Under the pieces are notes generated by a model, which saw only the letters and a program-made list of their open reading frames with translations, did no database searches and was not told the DNA's origin. Made by a program: the position numbers and the translations under genes. DNA of 64,000 nucleotides from Paenibacillus sp. MAEPY2. Lineage in GTDB: Bacteria; Bacillota; Bacilli; Paenibacillales; Paenibacillaceae. Below, one piece after another: positions 33,643 through 42,544 of this stretch. The stretch spans positions 1 through 64,000 of the forward strand of contig NZ_AWUK01000001.1 of assembly GCF_000499205.1 (NCBI RefSeq), written 5' to 3'. Numbering within the stretch: the first letter of the stretch is position 1; each line of letters begins with the position of its first letter.

Positions 33643-33758
33643 CAAGAGACATGTTTCGGTTAGAAAAAGAATAATTAAGAGCCAGGCATTAGACAAAGTC
33701 TTAAACATATGATTAGGTAATATCTATTCAATTATGTTGGGGAGGATATCCTAAAACT

Positions 33759-34847
33759 ATGTTACCTATGGAGGAATATTTCGGAAAGTTAGAGCTCGTT
33801 TTTTCATTCTATGGGGCTATGCCTACAGGCGTTAGTGTATCAGAAACTGGGCGCATCTTCATTTGCTTTCCGAAATGGGGAGATGACGTTAGATTTACGG
33901 TAGCGGAAATTGTTGAGGGTCAGTTGCAGCCTTATCCAAATTTAGAAACGAATTTGATAAACCCTTTGAATATCAGTATGTCCTTCGTCAGTGTCCAAAG
34001 TGTAATTGCGGATGGAAGGGGAACTCTGTGGGTATTGGATACGGGTGCACCAAATTTTTCTGAGCCTGTTAAAGGAGGAGCCAAATTAGTCGCTGTAGAT
34101 TTAAAAACAAATACATTAAGAAAAGTATATACGTTTGCAGAAGATGTAGTTTTGCCGACAACGTATCTGAATGACGTCCGATTTGATTTTCGTGTGGGTA
34201 AAGCAGGTTACGCCTATATAACGGATTCTTCTTCCAGAGGTCCAGGTGCTATTATCGTTGTTGATTTAGAAAACGGAAATGCGTATAGACGGTTAGATGG
34301 AGCAAGGTCAACCTCACCCGATCCGTATTTTGTGCCGAAAGTGGAAGGTAAAATTTTGATGAATCGAAACACGGATGGTTCGACATCTCCCTTTCAATTG
34401 GCCTCTGATGGTATAGCGATTTCCCCAGATGGAAAAATGTTATTTTACTGTCCACTATCCAGTCGTTATCTATACTCGATCTCAACAGAAGCCCTAAGAG
34501 ACAGAACGATACCGGATTTCAATTTAAGTTATCTTGTGCAGTATTGGGGAGAAAAGGGTGCATCTGATGGATTGATAACGGATGCAAAAGGAAACGTTTA
34601 TGCTGGTGACTATGAAAACGATAGTATTCGAAAAATATTGCCAAATGGAATAATGGAAACCATCGCACATGATCCGAGAATTTTATGGCCGGATACGTTT
34701 TCTATTGGTCCGGATCAACACTTATATGTAATTGTGAACCAATTACATAGACAGGCAAGATTTCATTATGGAAAAGACATGCGACAAAAACCTTATAGTT
34801 TACTTCGTTTGAAAATTGATGAATTACCTGCTCCTACCTTTGGATAA
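33759..34847 (+). CDS. Yellow/major royal jelly-like (MRJP) beta-propeller protein
   Basis: A 362-residue protein with repeated beta-propeller blades: GTLWVLDTGAPNF, LNDVRFDFRVGKAGYAYITDS, DGIAISPDGKMLFYCPLSS and WPDTFSIGPDQHLYVIVNQL. These match bacterial members of the MRJP/Yellow family, related to SMP-30/gluconolactonases. There is no signal peptide, so the protein is probably cytoplasmic. The role is unknown; lactonase-like or ligand-binding functions are the usual suggestion. GGGGAGGAT lies 13 bases upstream of the ATG. Confidence 0.85.
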   Translation: MLPMEEYFGKLELVFSFYGAMPTGVSVSETGRIFICFPKWGDDVRFTVAEIVEGQLQPYPNLETNLINPLNISMSFVSVQSVIADGRGTLWVLDTGAPNFSEPVKGGAKLVAVDLKTNTLRKVYTFAEDVVLPTTYLNDVRFDFRVGKAGYAYITDSSSRGPGAIIVVDLENGNAYRRLDGARSTSPDPYFVPKVEGKILMNRNTDGSTSPFQLASDGIAISPDGKMLFYCPLSSRYLYSISTEALRDRTIPDFNLSYLVQYWGEKGASDGLITDAKGNVYAGDYENDSIRKILPNGIMETIAHDPRILWPDTFSIGPDQHLYVIVNQLHRQARFHYGKDMRQKPYSLLRLKIDELPAPTFG

Positions 34848-35061
34848 ATGTATCCCACTTACAAAGCAGACTCTATTTGTGTAGAAAATGCATTTTATAA
34901 TTTTATGGTTTTAAAGATTATGAAGGCTGTCGAGCGGCAGCCTGTTCAACTAACAGAGTTATAGGTAAAACAAGGAAATATATGTGGAATTCTAGAATAT
35001 TTAAATTCAGTTTATTATATCGTTTTTTAGGCCTGATCCAATTTGTTAGGAGTGATAACGA

Positions 35062-35634
35062 GTGCGTATCGAAAACGAGAAAATGTACCCTGAGTGTGAA
35101 ATGATTAAGAGGACAGTAGAGGTTGGCGGACTTACAAAAAAGCAACTTTTTCAAAAATTGCAACAAAACTCTATCATGATGAATGAATTGGGAGAGAAGC
35201 TATTAATTGATGATCAATTTACAACTTCTGATACAAAGTACAGTCTGCAGACCGTTGAACTAACCGTTGGTGAACTTGGTTTTCCTGATGGAGCTACTAC
35301 GGGTCAGATCTTTAAAAGAGCAAGCGAATTAGATTTGGAATTGTGCCCGCTTGAGCTGGGGCCTCACCTAAGACTGGTGTATCTGGATCAGCCTGAAGGT
35401 TATTCGGTAAATCCTATACAACGACATCGAGCTCCAGTGGGCTCTATCACAATTGCATCAGAGATACTAACCGAAGACGAAGATTTTCCGAGTGGGTTTT
35501 ATCTTAGACGAATTAACGACGTGTTGTGGCTGCGTGGATACCGTGCTGATCATCTGCACGTTTGGAACCCTGATGATCATTTTATCTTTAGTCAAACCAA
35601 AAAGACCTTGAAGGAAATTGAAAATGGTGCGTAA
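35062..35634 (+). CDS. Conserved Firmicute protein of unknown function
   Basis: A 190-residue soluble protein. Conserved-looking segments are TVELTVGELGFPDGAT, LCPLELGPHLRLVYLDQPEG and FYLRRINDVLWLRGYRADH. I have seen such proteins in Bacillus and Paenibacillus labelled helicase, but no helicase motif is visible. The start is GTG 35062 with AGGAGTG nine bases upstream. It overlaps the alpha/beta-hydrolase gene by 11 bases, so the two are translated from one transcript. Confidence 0.7.
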   Translation: MRIENEKMYPECEMIKRTVEVGGLTKKQLFQKLQQNSIMMNELGEKLLIDDQFTTSDTKYSLQTVELTVGELGFPDGATTGQIFKRASELDLELCPLELGPHLRLVYLDQPEGYSVNPIQRHRAPVGSITIASEILTEDEDFPSGFYLRRINDVLWLRGYRADHLHVWNPDDHFIFSQTKKTLKEIENGA

Positions 35635-36667
35635 GAAGTCGATTAAAATATTCAGACGCGCCATAGTTAGTATCCTTTTAATCGTAATCCTCGCTCTGAT
35701 CTTTCCCACATGGACCCCTGGGATCAAGGGAGAGAATAGTATCAGCACGTTAGGACAGGTTGAGATCAATGGTGCAGGTCATGAGGTTATGATTCGCGGG
35801 ACGGACCGGAACAATCCGATTCTTATTTTCGTGCATGGTGGTCCTGGTTGCTCCGAGATTCCTTATGTAAGGAAATACCAAGAGGAGTTGGAGAAACATT
35901 TCACCATTGTGCATTATGATCAGCGTGGAAGCGGAAAGTCATATCATTTGTTGGAGGATTATTCAGGTTTGACCTCGGATATGCTTGTCGATGATTTGCT
36001 CGCTTTAACGGATAATGTTACTAACGAGCTGGGACAAGAGAAGGTTGTGCTGGTCGGTCATTCATTTGGTACATACATAGGAACAAAAGCGGCAGCCAAA
36101 GCACCGGACAAATTCATGGTTTATATAGGCATTGGACAAATGGCGGATACTCCTCAGAGTGAGCTGGATAGTTTGGAATATACGATCACGCAAGCGAAAC
36201 AAGCAGGCAATACAGAAGATGTGGAAAGTTTGGAGCTTCTTCGCCATTCAATCGAGCGAGGAGAACAGTACACGCCAAGAGATCTGGTTCGCAAGTATGG
36301 CGGTGCAGCCAGGCTGATTGACGATAACAAGGATTATACGCTTGGCTTTCTACTGGGAACCGAATATAATGCGCTGGATGTGATTCGGTATTCCATGGGA
36401 GTACAGGCTACACAGGAAATTCTCATGAAGGAAGAATCTGCCAACCATTTGCCAGACATTGTAGATCAACTGGAGCTTCCGACTTATTTTGTTATGGGGA
36501 AATATGATTATATGACATCTGTGAAAGCGGCACGAGAGTATTTCAATATACTTGGAGCTCCCGAAAAAGATTTTGTTGTATTTGAAGAGTCGGCCCATTA
36601 CCCACAGTTCGAGGAGAAAGAACGATTTGCAGCGTGGTTGATCGGGATAGTAGACCGTTTGAAATAA
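35624..36667 (+). CDS. Alpha/beta hydrolase (prolyl iminopeptidase-like), membrane-anchored
   Basis: A 347-residue hydrolase with one N-terminal TM (about 13-31). The oxyanion motif is FVHGGPGCSE (HGGPG is typical of proline iminopeptidases), the nucleophile elbow is VGHSFGTY (Ser), the Asp is near YDYMTSV and the His is in EESAHYPQFEE. It should cleave a small ester or N-terminal Pro-type bond at the outer face of the membrane. ATG 35624 has AAGGA eight bases upstream. It overlaps the preceding gene. Confidence 0.88.
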   Translation: MVRKKSIKIFRRAIVSILLIVILALIFPTWTPGIKGENSISTLGQVEINGAGHEVMIRGTDRNNPILIFVHGGPGCSEIPYVRKYQEELEKHFTIVHYDQRGSGKSYHLLEDYSGLTSDMLVDDLLALTDNVTNELGQEKVVLVGHSFGTYIGTKAAAKAPDKFMVYIGIGQMADTPQSELDSLEYTITQAKQAGNTEDVESLELLRHSIERGEQYTPRDLVRKYGGAARLIDDNKDYTLGFLLGTEYNALDVIRYSMGVQATQEILMKEESANHLPDIVDQLELPTYFVMGKYDYMTSVKAAREYFNILGAPEKDFVVFEESAHYPQFEEKERFAAWLIGIVDRLK

Positions 36668-36714
36668 AGTAATTCAGGGAAAAGATTTTGACTTTGAATA
36701 AGCGAGGGATCTTG

Positions 36715-37218
36715 ATGGAGCAACTTAATACTAAACTCACAACTAGACTTGCATTACCGGAGGAAGCACCAAGTGTGTTGAACCTATGGCAAGAGTCTGC
36801 TCGGTGGCTGAACTCCAAAGAGATATATCAATGGCGTCCGGAGTACTTCAATTCGGAACAAGTCATTGAATTCATGAATGATGGATCAGAAGTATATCTT
36901 GCTGAAATGAATCATGAAGTCGTAGGCACGTACACCTTAACATGGTCAGATCCCTTGATTTGGAAAGAACTCGACAACACCAATTCCGGATACATACACC
37001 GATTCGCAGTGAATAGAGATTTGAAAGGACAAAATATAGGCCTACTCCTTCTAAAATCAGCAGAAGAGAATATTAGACATAAAGGCAAGACCTTGATCAG
37101 GCTGGATTGCATGGCAGATAATCTTAGACTTAATCAATACTACAAGGATTATGGATTCCAATATATCCGAAGAGTGGAACTGGGGAGCTGGAGTGCCAGT
37201 CTATATGAAAAACAATGA
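36715..37218 (+). CDS. GNAT-family N-acetyltransferase
   Basis: A 167-residue acetyltransferase. The acetyl-CoA loop is in RFAVNRDLKGQNIGLLLL (R-x-x-x-x-G/A pattern), with SGYIHRFAV as strand 4 and YYKDYGFQYI as the usual C-terminal motif. The substrate is unknown. ATG 36715 with GAGGG upstream is preferred over TTG 36688. Confidence 0.85.
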   Translation: MEQLNTKLTTRLALPEEAPSVLNLWQESARWLNSKEIYQWRPEYFNSEQVIEFMNDGSEVYLAEMNHEVVGTYTLTWSDPLIWKELDNTNSGYIHRFAVNRDLKGQNIGLLLLKSAEENIRHKGKTLIRLDCMADNLRLNQYYKDYGFQYIRRVELGSWSASLYEKQ

Positions 37219-37279
37219 TGTTGTCCTCTATACAGTTTCGTTTCGTTAAGTCGTACGTGTATAAGAAGGGGGTCTATTT

Positions 37280-38257
37280 ATGCTTTTATCCTATTATCCA
37301 ATGAGATTAATTGATGCGGAAAGAATCGTTACCTGGAAGTATGATCATGAATACGAAATGTACAGTTTCTCTGATTCCGATGAAGATATTCATGAGTTGA
37401 TGAATGGAGAGTACTTTTCAGTCCTGGATGAACGGGAGAGGTTAGTAGGATTTATTTGTTGCGGGGGATCAGCTCGTGTGCCGGGAGGAACCGCAATCGG
37501 ACTGTATCAAGAAGAAAGATATCTGGATATAGGCCTCGGATTAGATCCAGATCTGACAGGGCAAAAGATAGGATCTGTATTCCTTAAACAAAGTTTAGTA
37601 TTCTTGCAAAACCAATTTAAACGTTCTCAGTTTCGGCTGGTTGTCGCCTCATTCAATGAGCGAGCAATTAAAGTGTATGAGCGGACAGGCTTTAAAAGAG
37701 ATAAGGAGTTTTATAGCAAAGTGAATGACGAAGACATGTTATTTATCAGTATGAAAATGAAAATGCCAGTCTACTCTTTTGAAGAAATAACAGAACAGGA
37801 TTTGACTGAGGTCAGGGAAATATATAATTACTATGTATCCAACACGACCATCTCATTTCATACCGAGGAATTGACTCTGGAAGAAATCAAAGCATCTGTC
37901 ATGAACCCAAATCCGCGGTTTAAATCGTTTGTCATTAATGAAAAGAACGAAATGAAAGGCTACGTGCTAATTACCCAATACAAGAGCAAACAAGCCTATG
38001 ATTTCTCGGCTGAAGTAACGATTTATTTGAAACCGGGCATCGTAGGGAAAGGTATTGGCGGAAAAGCGTTAAGTTTTATAGAGGATGTTGCACGTGAGCA
38101 AGGATTCTACACATTGATTGCTACCGTTTGTATGGAAAACACACGCAGTATATCCTTATTTGAAAAGCATGGATATGAGCAATGTGCGATGTTTAAAGGC
38201 GTGGGATATAAGTTTGAGCGAAGACTGGATATTGGTAGTTTTCAAAAGGTGTTATAG
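37280..38257 (+). CDS. Tandem GNAT protein (two acetyltransferase domains)
   Basis: A 325-residue protein with two GNAT domains. Domain 1 (1-160): LDIGLGLDPDLTGQKIGSVF (acetyl-CoA loop) and AIKVYERTGFKR. Domain 2 (163-325): phosphinothricin acetyltransferase-like, with EVREIYNYYVSNTTISFHTE, LKPGIVGKGIGGKAL and SISLFEKHGYEQ. It is the fusion of two genes usually found apart. The start has AAGGGGG upstream. It precedes the phosphotransferase gene by three bases, so the two are translated together. Confidence 0.88.
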   Translation: MLLSYYPMRLIDAERIVTWKYDHEYEMYSFSDSDEDIHELMNGEYFSVLDERERLVGFICCGGSARVPGGTAIGLYQEERYLDIGLGLDPDLTGQKIGSVFLKQSLVFLQNQFKRSQFRLVVASFNERAIKVYERTGFKRDKEFYSKVNDEDMLFISMKMKMPVYSFEEITEQDLTEVREIYNYYVSNTTISFHTEELTLEEIKASVMNPNPRFKSFVINEKNEMKGYVLITQYKSKQAYDFSAEVTIYLKPGIVGKGIGGKALSFIEDVAREQGFYTLIATVCMENTRSISLFEKHGYEQCAMFKGVGYKFERRLDIGSFQKVL

Positions 38258-38260
38258 CCT

Positions 38261-39268
38261 ATGAATAATATTCAATATAATCTAAAATTCGAAAAACTCA
38301 TCACTGAATTAGATCTTGGTGAGTTGATCAGTAAGCCCAAGGCAATCTCGGGTGGGCTTTTACATCGCATGTATGCCATTGAAACCACGCAAGCTAAATA
38401 TGCTGTGAAAGCACTGAATCCTCAAATTATGAGTAGACCTATAGCTATGCAGAATTATATCCAATCCGAAAAAATAGCAAGCTTGGCAGCAAATTTTATC
38501 CATGCTCAACCTGCCAAAGTGATAAACGGTTCTTCAATGCAAATATTAGATAATCAATGCTATCTTATATTTGACTGGATTGATGGTGAAAGTTTGGAGC
38601 TTCATGAACTAACCGAAACTCATTGTGAGCATATGGGCATGATTCTTGCGGATATTCATAAAACTGATTTTTCGCAACTTCAAATTCCTAATCTTCAGTT
38701 GGATCATTCGAAAGAAACAGATTGGACTTATTATCTAAACAAAGGGCAGAAAGAAGACTCTGATTGGACGCTTCTATTAGGTAATAACCTTCAAAAGCTA
38801 TATGAGTGGAGTGCTCAGGCAAAAAAATCATCAGTCATGCTGGGATCAGATACAGTTATTAGTCATAGAGATCTGGAGCCTAAGAACGTGATGTGGCAGC
38901 AGAACAATCCCATCATTATTGATTGGGAATCAGCGGGTTATATCAATCCGATGCATGATCTGGTGGAAACAGCTATGTATTGGTCTGTAGATCACACCGG
39001 AAACGTGTGCAAAGAAAGGTTCATAGCTTTTATAGATGGATATCGGTCTCGAGTTGGGAATTTAAACGCCAATTGGAGAATGGTTCTCGAAAATGGTTTT
39101 GCCGGAAAGTTGGACTGGCTCGAATACAGTCTAAAACGCTCCTTGTGGATTGAATGTACTGACAATGAAGAACAACAAATGGGAACATCACAAGTTACAT
39201 GGACTATAGAGGCTTTAAAACAATACGAGGATATGATCTCAGATGTTGAGAACTGGTTGAGTATCTAA
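38261..39268 (+). CDS. Aminoglycoside/choline-type phosphotransferase
   Basis: A 335-residue kinase-like protein. ISHRDLEPKNVMW is the catalytic loop (H-x-D....N) and IIIDWESAGYINP the metal-binding segment; YAVKAL carries the ATP-binding Lys. It belongs to the APH family; the target may be an antibiotic or a metabolite. It starts three bases after the tandem GNAT gene, a frequent pairing in resistance- or modification-type operons. Confidence 0.85.
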   Translation: MNNIQYNLKFEKLITELDLGELISKPKAISGGLLHRMYAIETTQAKYAVKALNPQIMSRPIAMQNYIQSEKIASLAANFIHAQPAKVINGSSMQILDNQCYLIFDWIDGESLELHELTETHCEHMGMILADIHKTDFSQLQIPNLQLDHSKETDWTYYLNKGQKEDSDWTLLLGNNLQKLYEWSAQAKKSSVMLGSDTVISHRDLEPKNVMWQQNNPIIIDWESAGYINPMHDLVETAMYWSVDHTGNVCKERFIAFIDGYRSRVGNLNANWRMVLENGFAGKLDWLEYSLKRSLWIECTDNEEQQMGTSQVTWTIEALKQYEDMISDVENWLSI

Positions 39269-39313
39269 ATCCGAGATAACTGTTATCTGATAAAACGGAA
39301 AGGAGAGACTCAC

Positions 39314-39607
39314 ATGGCAAAAACTAAAGGAACATTAAGAACATGCGAACAAGGGCATGCCTATTACAAAAGTAGCGATTGTCCAACCTGTCCGGTCTGT
39401 GAGAAGGAACGAAAACCGAAAGAGGGATTTCTTGCATTGCTGTCTGCACCCGCCAGACGAGCGCTGGAGAATCAGGGAATTATAACGTTGCAGCTACTCT
39501 CGCAATACACTGAAAAAGAGATTTTGAAGCTGCATGGAATTGGGCCATCAGCGATGCCAAAACTTCGACAAGCGCTCGAAGAAGAGGGATTATCCTTTAA
39601 TAAGTAA
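39314..39607 (+). CDS. RNA polymerase alpha-CTD/HhH-like protein with N-terminal zinc ribbon
   Basis: A 97-residue protein. The N-terminal 35 residues hold C11, C27, C30 and C33 (CEQGHAYYKSSDC and CPVC region), a probable zinc ribbon. The C-terminal 60 residues, SAPARRALENQGIITLQLLS and LHGIGPSAMPKLRQAL, resemble the C-terminal domain of RNA polymerase alpha and other helix-hairpin-helix DNA-binding modules. It is probably a nucleic-acid-binding protein; function unknown. AAAGGAGAG precedes the ATG. Confidence 0.75.
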   Translation: MAKTKGTLRTCEQGHAYYKSSDCPTCPVCEKERKPKEGFLALLSAPARRALENQGIITLQLLSQYTEKEILKLHGIGPSAMPKLRQALEEEGLSFNK

Positions 39608-39689
39608 CCCTCTTCTTTTTTAATTTCCACTAATCCAAACCGGAAACCATTTCCTCAACCGTTACCTGGTACAACAGATTCCTTTAATA

Positions 39690-39863
39690 GAGGAGTAAAC
39701 GGATCTGCCTTGCTTGAACGTTATATGCAGATATGCCATCTCTGCACGAGTTAAGTACAGTATGGTGGAAGAATACGTTGCTGAACATGGCAGAAGTATA
39801 GCTAAGGTTTTCATTTTCCGAATCATGACCTGAATTGGTGAATTTTGTATCGTTTTACTCCTC
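39690..39863. repeat. Imperfect 15-bp inverted repeat flanking a non-coding stretch
   Basis: GAGGAGTAAACGGAT (39690-39704) and ATCGTTTTACTCCTC (39849-39863) are inverted with one indel, 174 bp apart. The gap 39608-40052 holds no convincing gene; TACAAT near 39872 may be a -10 for the next gene. Significance is uncertain. Confidence 0.35.
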
Positions 39864-40052
39864 TGTGATGTACAATAAAGAAGTTGTGACAAAACCCGAT
39901 AACAATGAAAGGTAGCAGCAGGGAGCTATCAGGGAAGTACTAGACAGATACATACAGAGTATCAAAAGAGGTTGAAAGTAACACGTAGCATGTTGAGAAC
40001 TACAGTAGAGTAATCATCTCAGAATGACAAAACAGAATAAGGAGTGTTATTA

Positions 40053-40559
40053 GTGGAACCACATGTAGAGGAGTCGAAGGTAGACTATCGACCATTAGGT
40101 GTATCGGGACTTGGGGGATGGTTGATCCTCATTCAAATCGGACTTTTTCTTACAATCATTTTGCTCGCAATACAACTATTTCAATATAGTTTGCCAGCAG
40201 TGACTACAGAGTCATGGGAGTTGTTAACTTCAGATCAATCGGACTATTATCACCCGTTATGGGGCCCGGTCATCATTTTTGAAACAGTATATAATGCGCT
40301 ATTTTTAATGTTTAGCATATACACTGTCATTGCTTTTTATAGAAAAAAATCGATATTCCCTCGTCTTATGATTATGTTTTATAGTGTCAGTCTAGTTGTG
40401 GGTATTATTGACTATTTATTGCTGCTTCAGATTCCGATGGCCAGAGAGCTTGAAGATGGGAGTTCGGTAAGAGATATTGTAAAGTCGGTACTTACCTGTG
40501 CCATATGGATTCCTTACTTTATTAAATCAGAACGAGTTCATAATACGTTTGTCAGATAA
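40053..40559 (+). CDS. DUF2569-family membrane protein
   Basis: A 168-residue protein beginning with an acidic stretch, then GLGGWLILIQIGL, the DUF2569 hallmark, and four TM helices (about 24-46, 76-98, 104-128, 148-160). The start is GTG 40053 with AAGGAG eight bases upstream; GTG 40044 overlaps that site. Function of the family is unknown. A terminator follows. Confidence 0.85.
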   Translation: MEPHVEESKVDYRPLGVSGLGGWLILIQIGLFLTIILLAIQLFQYSLPAVTTESWELLTSDQSDYYHPLWGPVIIFETVYNALFLMFSIYTVIAFYRKKSIFPRLMIMFYSVSLVVGIIDYLLLLQIPMARELEDGSSVRDIVKSVLTCAIWIPYFIKSERVHNTFVR

Positions 40560-40565
40560 AAACAT

Positions 40566-40606
40566 AAGCCCCGACCTAAGATGGAAGATTTAAGGCCGGG
40601 GTTTGT
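40566..40606 (+). terminator. Terminator-like hairpin
   Basis: AGCCCCGACC and GGCCGGGGTTT form a GC-rich stem with one mismatch, eight bases after the DUF2569 stop. The T-run is short. Confidence 0.6.
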
Positions 40607-40638
40607 TATAAGAGGATTCAAATTGAGGAGGAGAAATC

Positions 40639-41253
40639 TTGAAGATTTTCTTAGTAAGGCATGGGATGGATGAGGAGGGATACAGAGGTGGCTGGAGTCA
40701 GCGAGGACTCATTGAGCAAGGTATTATTCAATCGGAGAGGCTCGGAGTTTATCTGTATCATCATTCAGAGCAATATAAGATCAATACGGTGATTAGCAGT
40801 GACCTCCCACGTGCAGTACAGACTACAAAAGAGCTTGAAAAAAGGCTGGATATAAAAGCGCATTACCTGAAGGACTGGAGAGAAATGAACAACGGAGATT
40901 TGGCTGGCATGCCAAACAAGGAAGCTGAAGTGAACTATGCAGGAGTTTATTTTAACAAGCTTGGAATGGATACCCCGTTTCCAGGAGGAGAAAGCCCTCG
41001 AAATTTTTATAACAGAATATGTACATCCTTTCGAAATTTATGCCAGAGTATAGAGGAGCACAAGGTCGAATCCAATGTTCTGTTGGTTACGCACGGTGGA
41101 GTAATTAACATACTTTATTATCTCTTAGGACACCAAAATTGGACTAATACATCGGAGTTTCATTCTATAGGGAATACCAGTGTTCATACGGTTGAAAAAG
41201 GACTAAATGGTTGGGAGTTTAGCAGCATGAATATGATGAATCATCTAGGTTAG
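40639..41253 (+). CDS. Histidine phosphatase family protein
   Basis: A 204-residue phosphoglycerate-mutase-like enzyme. LVRHGMDEEG carries the catalytic RHG, SSDLPRAVQTTKEL the second Arg, and LLVTHGGVIN the second catalytic His. It removes phosphate from small metabolites; substrate unknown. TTG 40639 is the start with GAGGAGGAG upstream. Confidence 0.88.
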   Translation: MKIFLVRHGMDEEGYRGGWSQRGLIEQGIIQSERLGVYLYHHSEQYKINTVISSDLPRAVQTTKELEKRLDIKAHYLKDWREMNNGDLAGMPNKEAEVNYAGVYFNKLGMDTPFPGGESPRNFYNRICTSFRNLCQSIEEHKVESNVLLVTHGGVINILYYLLGHQNWTNTSEFHSIGNTSVHTVEKGLNGWEFSSMNMMNHLG

Positions 41254-41489
41254 AAAATGATGAGATAAGCCATAATGGATTTTATCGAATTGATGCCAAT
41301 CTAATTCTATTAAAAGAAGTCACCAAAGACGAGATTATATCCACCATAACTAGACTATACCTGGAAGATTATTATAGAGAATTGAAGCCGTTGGATGAAG
41401 GAAACGTAATGAGTTTAAATCTTATAAAAATAAATTACGTTCAATTACGCTACAATGGAATGAAATGGAAGTCTAAGGAGGTTGTCGAT
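41254..41489 (+). other. Possible coding remnant upstream of the PNP-oxidase-like gene
   Basis: The frame of the next gene continues upstream without a stop from about 41254 and reads plausible protein (NGFYRIDANLILLKEV, then IISTITRLYLEDYY). It has no good start, and the next gene has its own strong ribosome binding site at 41475-41481. It may be the remnant of a separate gene. Confidence 0.3.
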
Positions 41490-42146
41490 ATGAGTGATAA
41501 ACCGAGTGATTTGTTGCGCGGGTTGAAGTCCTTGTCTGGACCTTTTCCGTCTTGGGATACCGAGCTGTTACCGGATCGACCTGGGGAGCTTTTTTTGGAT
41601 TGGCTGAGACTGGCTATTGATTATGAGGTGAAAGAACCTCATGCGATGACGATCTCGACAGTGGACTCGAATGGTTTTCCAGATGCACGAGTATTAATCT
41701 TGAAAGACTTAGTTGACGAAGCTTTTTATTTTGCATCTGGCTCGGAGAGTCGAAAAGGTCAGCAGCTGGATAAAAATCGGCAGGTGGCACTGACCTTTTA
41801 TTGGCCAGCCCTAGGCAGACAGATTCGAGTAAGGGGGACCGCTGAGGATATGGGAGAGGAAGCGGGGGCGGCCGATTTTAGGAAAAGATCGGTAGGGGCA
41901 CGCGCAGTTGCGATGACAGGAAGGCAGAGTCAGGAGCTTGAGAGCGAGGAAGAATTGGAACGTGCCATTACCGCTCAGAAGGAACGAATCAGCCAAGATC
42001 CTGATGTTATTACGCCGAATTGGAGACTGTACGCCGTGAACGCACAGGAAGTTGAATTCTGGCAGGGAGACCCGGAGCGGAAGCATCTGCGAATCCAATA
42101 TGTTCTGCATCAAGGGCAATGGAAGCACCAGAAGTTATGGCCGTGA
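41490..42146 (+). CDS. Pyridoxamine 5'-phosphate oxidase-like protein
   Basis: A 218-residue FMN-binding split-barrel protein. EPHAMTISTVDSNGFPDAR and LVDEAFYFASGSESRKGQQL match the PdxH fold; LTFYWPALGRQIRVRG is the FMN strand, and the C-terminus WRLYAVNAQEVEFWQG matches the PNPOx dimerisation domain. PdxH makes pyridoxal 5'-phosphate with O2; this one may instead be a related oxidase of unknown substrate. ATG 41490 has AAGGAGG eight bases upstream; the longer frame is probably not translated. Confidence 0.85.
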   Translation: MSDKPSDLLRGLKSLSGPFPSWDTELLPDRPGELFLDWLRLAIDYEVKEPHAMTISTVDSNGFPDARVLILKDLVDEAFYFASGSESRKGQQLDKNRQVALTFYWPALGRQIRVRGTAEDMGEEAGAADFRKRSVGARAVAMTGRQSQELESEEELERAITAQKERISQDPDVITPNWRLYAVNAQEVEFWQGDPERKHLRIQYVLHQGQWKHQKLWP

Positions 42147-42167
42147 TTTTATAAAGGGGGAATATGT

Positions 42168-42476
42168 GTGAGTCGTAGAACTACAGGGACACTTCTGCTG
42201 GTCATAGCGGCATTTCTGTACGGTGTTCGATATTTAACTGCTGCTATTTTTGGTTCTGGTGTAGCTTCATGGAGTTCGGACTTGTTCCAGGAGATGTTGA
42301 ATTATGTTGGGACTGCTCCGAGAAATTGGAGTATAGTTGCTTTAATCCTGGGGTTGTTCTATTTAATATGGGCGGAATATGAAGCAACCAGCTCCAAGAT
42401 CAAAGAAAGTATCAAGCGATTTGTGAGTCATGGAATTGTAGATCAAGAAGCGGAAAGCCGGAACAACACAGAATAA
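42168..42476 (+). CDS. Small two-TM membrane protein
   Basis: A 102-residue protein with TM helices at about 6-29 and 53-72 and a charged C-terminal tail. GTG 42168 is the start (AAAGGGGG upstream). It follows the PNPOx-like gene by 21 bases and may be in its operon. No family recognised. Confidence 0.65.
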   Translation: MSRRTTGTLLLVIAAFLYGVRYLTAAIFGSGVASWSSDLFQEMLNYVGTAPRNWSIVALILGLFYLIWAEYEATSSKIKESIKRFVSHGIVDQEAESRNNTE

Positions 42477-42544
42477 CGGGACAAAGTGATTCCTTATAAG
42501 CAACGGCAGCAAAACTAATTTGAATAACCCGGGGAGGCATACAA

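Noticed and set aside
39870..40052. T-box or other known riboswitch upstream of the DUF2569 gene
   Set aside because: No T-box core motif or recognised aptamer; only a long AT-rich leader.
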